8,227 nucleotides of DNA from JAMXLO01 sp046735215 (lineage in GTDB: Bacteria; Pseudomonadota; Alphaproteobacteria; Acetobacterales; Acetobacteraceae): positions 1 to 8,227 of the forward strand of contig JBKPSV010000082.1 in NCBI GenBank assembly GCA_046735215.1. Direction: 5' to 3'. Numbering within the stretch: the first letter of the stretch is position 1; every line of letters starts with the position of its first letter. The notes below the pieces were generated by a model. That model was not told where the DNA came from. It did no database searches and saw only the letters and a list, made by a program, of their open reading frames with translations. Of the stretch, positions 7,209-8,227 are shown one piece after another. The translations under genes were made by a program, and so were the position numbers.

Positions 7209-7589
7209 TCAGGCGTCGATCAGGCTGACATGCGCGGCCACCACGCGCCACCCTTCCGGCAACCGCGCCCAGGTCTGCATCTGCCGGCCGATCTTGCCTG
7301 GTACCGTATCACGTTCGAACAAGGTTGATGCGGTGGCGAAGTCACGTCCGAAGGTCGTGATCACGGTGCGCGAGATGCGCCGCGCCAGTCCAACCGGCAA
7401 ACGCGCGGCGCGGAAAGCGGATATCTCCTCGCTGCCGTACAGGTTTTCAGCGATGCCATAGCGGATCGTGTGCTCACTGCGCCAGAACAGTTCCTGCAAC
7501 GTGGCAACATCATTGGTCACCAGCGCAGTCTCATAGCGCGCAAATGCTGCTTCGACTTCGGCACGCACGTCCGGCAGATTGATTTCCAT
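7209..7589 (-). CDS. hpxZ: HpxZ/AtzH-like (DUF3225) SnoaL/NTF2-fold protein
   Basis: This 126-aa protein matches the DUF3225 family (HpxZ of oxalurate catabolism, AtzH of cyanuric-acid clusters). It is a small NTF2-like fold commonly encoded next to amidases or amidohydrolases of purine and triazine breakdown. Typical features are the start MEINLPDVRAEVEAAFARYE, LQELFWRSEHTIRYGIAENLYG (31-52), RISRTVITTFGRDFATA (71-87), GRQMQTWARLPEGWRVVAAHVSLI (101-124). The frame extends upstream to 7832, but the ATG at 7589 is preferred: it gives the family's N-terminus and full length, and GGAG lies 7 nt upstream (7597-7600 on the minus strand). Longer starts would run into the divergent gene. AtzH has been characterised as an amidase acting on a biuret-pathway intermediate, but the role of this copy is unknown. 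It heads the minus-strand unit. Confidence 0.85.
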   Translation of the reverse strand: MEINLPDVRAEVEAAFARYETALVTNDVATLQELFWRSEHTIRYGIAENLYGSEEISAFRAARLPVGLARRISRTVITTFGRDFATASTLFERDTVPGKIGRQMQTWARLPEGWRVVAAHVSLIDA

Positions 7590-7596
7590 GGCGCTA

Positions 7597-7600
7597 CTCC
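7597..7600 (-). promoter_or_regulatory. Ribosome binding site of hpxZ-like gene
   Basis: The minus strand reads CGGAGTAGCGCC directly before the ATG at 7589, putting GGAG 7 nt upstream. This decides the start of the HpxZ-like gene against longer in-frame alternatives. Confidence 0.65.
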
Positions 7601-7700
7601 GGGAGTTGTGTCGCATGAAAGACGCCTCGGTTCCGGATCCTACGCGATGCGCAGAGCCACGTCTTCGGGCAGCGATCGGCAAGCGCTTAGGCTGCGCCAT

Positions 7701-7713
7701 CAAAGCAGCTTTG
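7701..7713. promoter_or_regulatory. Perfect palindrome CAAAGCAGCTTTG, candidate operator
   Basis: CAAAGC-A-GCTTTG has two perfectly complementary 6-bp arms around one base. It lies near the middle of the divergent intergenic region and overlaps the candidate -35 box TTGCCC (7711-7716) by three bases. The size and symmetry fit a dimeric repressor or activator site. It is too short for a convincing transcription terminator, and no T-run follows. The binding protein is unknown. Confidence 0.45.
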
Positions 7714-7731
7714 CCCCACGGCACATCGCTT

Positions 7732-7754
7732 GCATACTTGTGCAGGCATACTTG
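7732..7754 (+). repeat. Direct repeat GCATACTTG x2 (14-bp period), candidate regulator site
   Basis: GCATACTTG occurs at 7732-7740 and again at 7746-7754, a 14-bp period. The similarity extends to GCATACTTGYG. The first copy also forms an imperfect inverted pair, TTGCA-N6-TGCAG (7730-7745). The block ends 13 bp before the Shine-Dalgarno of the monooxygenase gene, so it probably sits at or near its transcription start. It may be a regulator site or promoter-core sequence. Confidence 0.45.
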
Positions 7755-7767
7755 CGGTAGGCGATCG

Positions 7768-7773
7768 AAGGAG
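7768..7773 (+). promoter_or_regulatory. Strong Shine-Dalgarno AAGGAG of the LLM monooxygenase gene
   Basis: AAGGAG lies 7 nt before the ATG at 7781 and is the best ribosome binding site in the window. It fixes the start of the downstream partial gene. Confidence 0.85.
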
Positions 7774-7780
7774 CGGATCG

Positions 7781-8227
7781 ATGGCGGCGAAGCCGTTTCA
7801 TCTTGGCTGGTTCCTGCAGGGCTCCAGCGCACAGGCCTGGGGCGAAAGCTGGACCGGGCATATCGGCACCACCTGGATGGTGCCGGAACTGTTCATCGAT
7901 CTCGCGCGGTCGCTGGAGCGAGCCTGCTTCGACTATGTGCTGATCGAGGATTCGTCCTATGTCGGCGAAAGCTGGGGCGGCTCGACCGAGCTTTACCTGA
8001 AGCACGCGATCGCTGTGCCGCGCCAGGATCCATCGGTGGTGGCATCATTGATGACACAGGCAACCTCGCGCATCGGCATCGTGCCGACGTTCGGCACATA
8101 CGCCTATCCGCCGTACCTATTGGCACGCCTGGTCGCCACCCTGGATCAGGTGTCAGAAGGCCGCATCGGCTGGAACGCAGTCACCGGCAGCTCTGACTTT
8201 GCGGCGATGAACTTTGGCATGCCGGGC
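7781..8227 (+). CDS. LLM-class flavin-dependent monooxygenase, NtaA/SnaA/DszA type (3' partial)
   Basis: The frame is open from the ATG at 7781 to the window end, giving 149 complete codons of a protein that is usually about 430-460 aa. It is a bacterial luciferase-like, two-component FMNH2-dependent monooxygenase of the NtaA/SnaA/DszA/EmoA group, whose members open C-N or C-S bonds in substrates such as nitrilotriacetate, EDTA and dibenzothiophene sulfone. Visible family features are FHLGWFLQGSSAQAW (6-20), LARSLERACFDYVLIEDS (41-58), DPSVVASLMTQATSRIGIVPT (83-103), PYLLARLVATLDQVSEGRIGWNAVTG (111-136) and FAAMNFG (140-146). The GWNxVT motif is the hallmark of the group. The real substrate cannot be told from this part. 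It needs a flavin reductase partner, which is not in the window. It is divergent from the hpxZ–amidohydrolase–phnN unit. Confidence 0.88.
   Translation, partial: MAAKPFHLGWFLQGSSAQAWGESWTGHIGTTWMVPELFIDLARSLERACFDYVLIEDSSYVGESWGGSTELYLKHAIAVPRQDPSVVASLMTQATSRIGIVPTFGTYAYPPYLLARLVATLDQVSEGRIGWNAVTGSSDFAAMNFGMPG

Larger units (their letters stand above)
7590..7780. promoter_or_regulatory. Divergent promoter region between hpxZ-like gene and LLM monooxygenase gene
   Basis: This 191-bp gap separates two divergently transcribed genes and is the only sizeable non-coding stretch of the window. It must contain promoters for both directions. It holds a perfect 8-bp palindrome AAGCGCTT (7681-7688), the 13-bp palindrome at 7701-7713, and two copies of GCATACTTG (7732-7740 and 7746-7754). 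A possible but weak sigma-70 promoter to the right is TTGCCC (7711-7716) with CATACT (7733-7738), 16-bp spacer. No regulator gene is in the window. Confidence 0.6.

Noticed and set aside
5244..7328. A 694-codon open frame on the plus strand opposite phnN and the amidohydrolase
   Set aside because: It is rich in Arg, His and Gln, has no recognisable domain, and lies antisense to well-supported genes. It is a by-product of their GC-rich codon use.
7701..7713. CAAAGCAGCTTTG as a transcription terminator
   Set aside because: The 6-bp stem has a 1-base centre that cannot form a loop without opening pairs, no T-run follows, and it sits upstream of both flanking genes.
7590..7832. N-terminal extension of the HpxZ-like protein up to 7832
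   Set aside because: It would overlap the strongly supported start and ribosome binding site of the divergent monooxygenase, is basic and low in conserved character, and the ATG at 7589 has its own GGAG site and the family N-terminus.
7579..8196. A 205-codon plus-strand frame overlapping the monooxygenase start
   Set aside because: It is in a different frame from the LLM monooxygenase, which has a strong Shine-Dalgarno and clear family motifs. The alternative has none.
1..8227. Mobile element, CRISPR array, tRNA or rRNA
   Set aside because: No transposase or integrase motifs, regularly spaced repeats or recognisable RNA gene sequences were seen on either strand.

Overview
The window is GC-rich, gene-dense DNA from a proteobacterium. 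An alphaproteobacterium, or less likely a betaproteobacterium, is suggested by the phnIJKL–phnM–DUF1045 gene order and the tight ATGA overlaps. This taxonomic call is an inference. Almost every base is coding; the only intergenic region of note is a 191-bp divergent promoter region at 7590-7780.

Region 1 (1-5176, plus strand) is the distal part of a carbon–phosphorus (C–P) lyase operon: phnI (5' end cut off by the window edge), phnJ, phnK, phnL, phnM and a DUF1045 two-histidine phosphoesterase-like gene. Start and stop codons overlap by 1-4 bp at four of the five junctions, and the phnK–phnL gap is 7 bp, so the block looks translationally coupled. PhnI (with PhnG, H and L, the first two presumably just upstream) exchanges the adenine of ATP for a phosphonate. 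PhnM removes pyrophosphate. The radical-SAM enzyme PhnJ cleaves the C–P bond, leaving a 5-phosphoribosyl 1,2-cyclic phosphate. No phnP is present in the window to open that cyclic ester, and the DUF1045 protein is a plausible substitute.

Region 2 (5148-7589, minus strand) is a convergent three-gene unit: an HpxZ/AtzH-like small protein, a metal-dependent amidohydrolase of the deaminase/chlorohydrolase type, and phnN (ribose 1,5-bisphosphokinase). The amidohydrolase stop codon abuts the phnN start codon with no base between them. The last step of C–P lyase phosphoribosyl recycling is therefore made from a different, opposing transcript together with nitrogen-heterocycle-type genes. The phnN and DUF1045 coding regions overlap tail to tail by 29 bp.

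Region 3 (7590-8227) holds the divergent control region, with a perfect 13-bp palindrome and a repeated GCATACTTG element. It is followed by the first 149 codons of a flavin-dependent luciferase-like monooxygenase of the NtaA/SnaA/DszA type, which continues past the window edge.

The likely overall picture is phosphonate-phosphorus scavenging beside a small catabolic cluster for a nitrogen compound, physically joined through phnN. No transposase, tRNA, rRNA or CRISPR array was seen.
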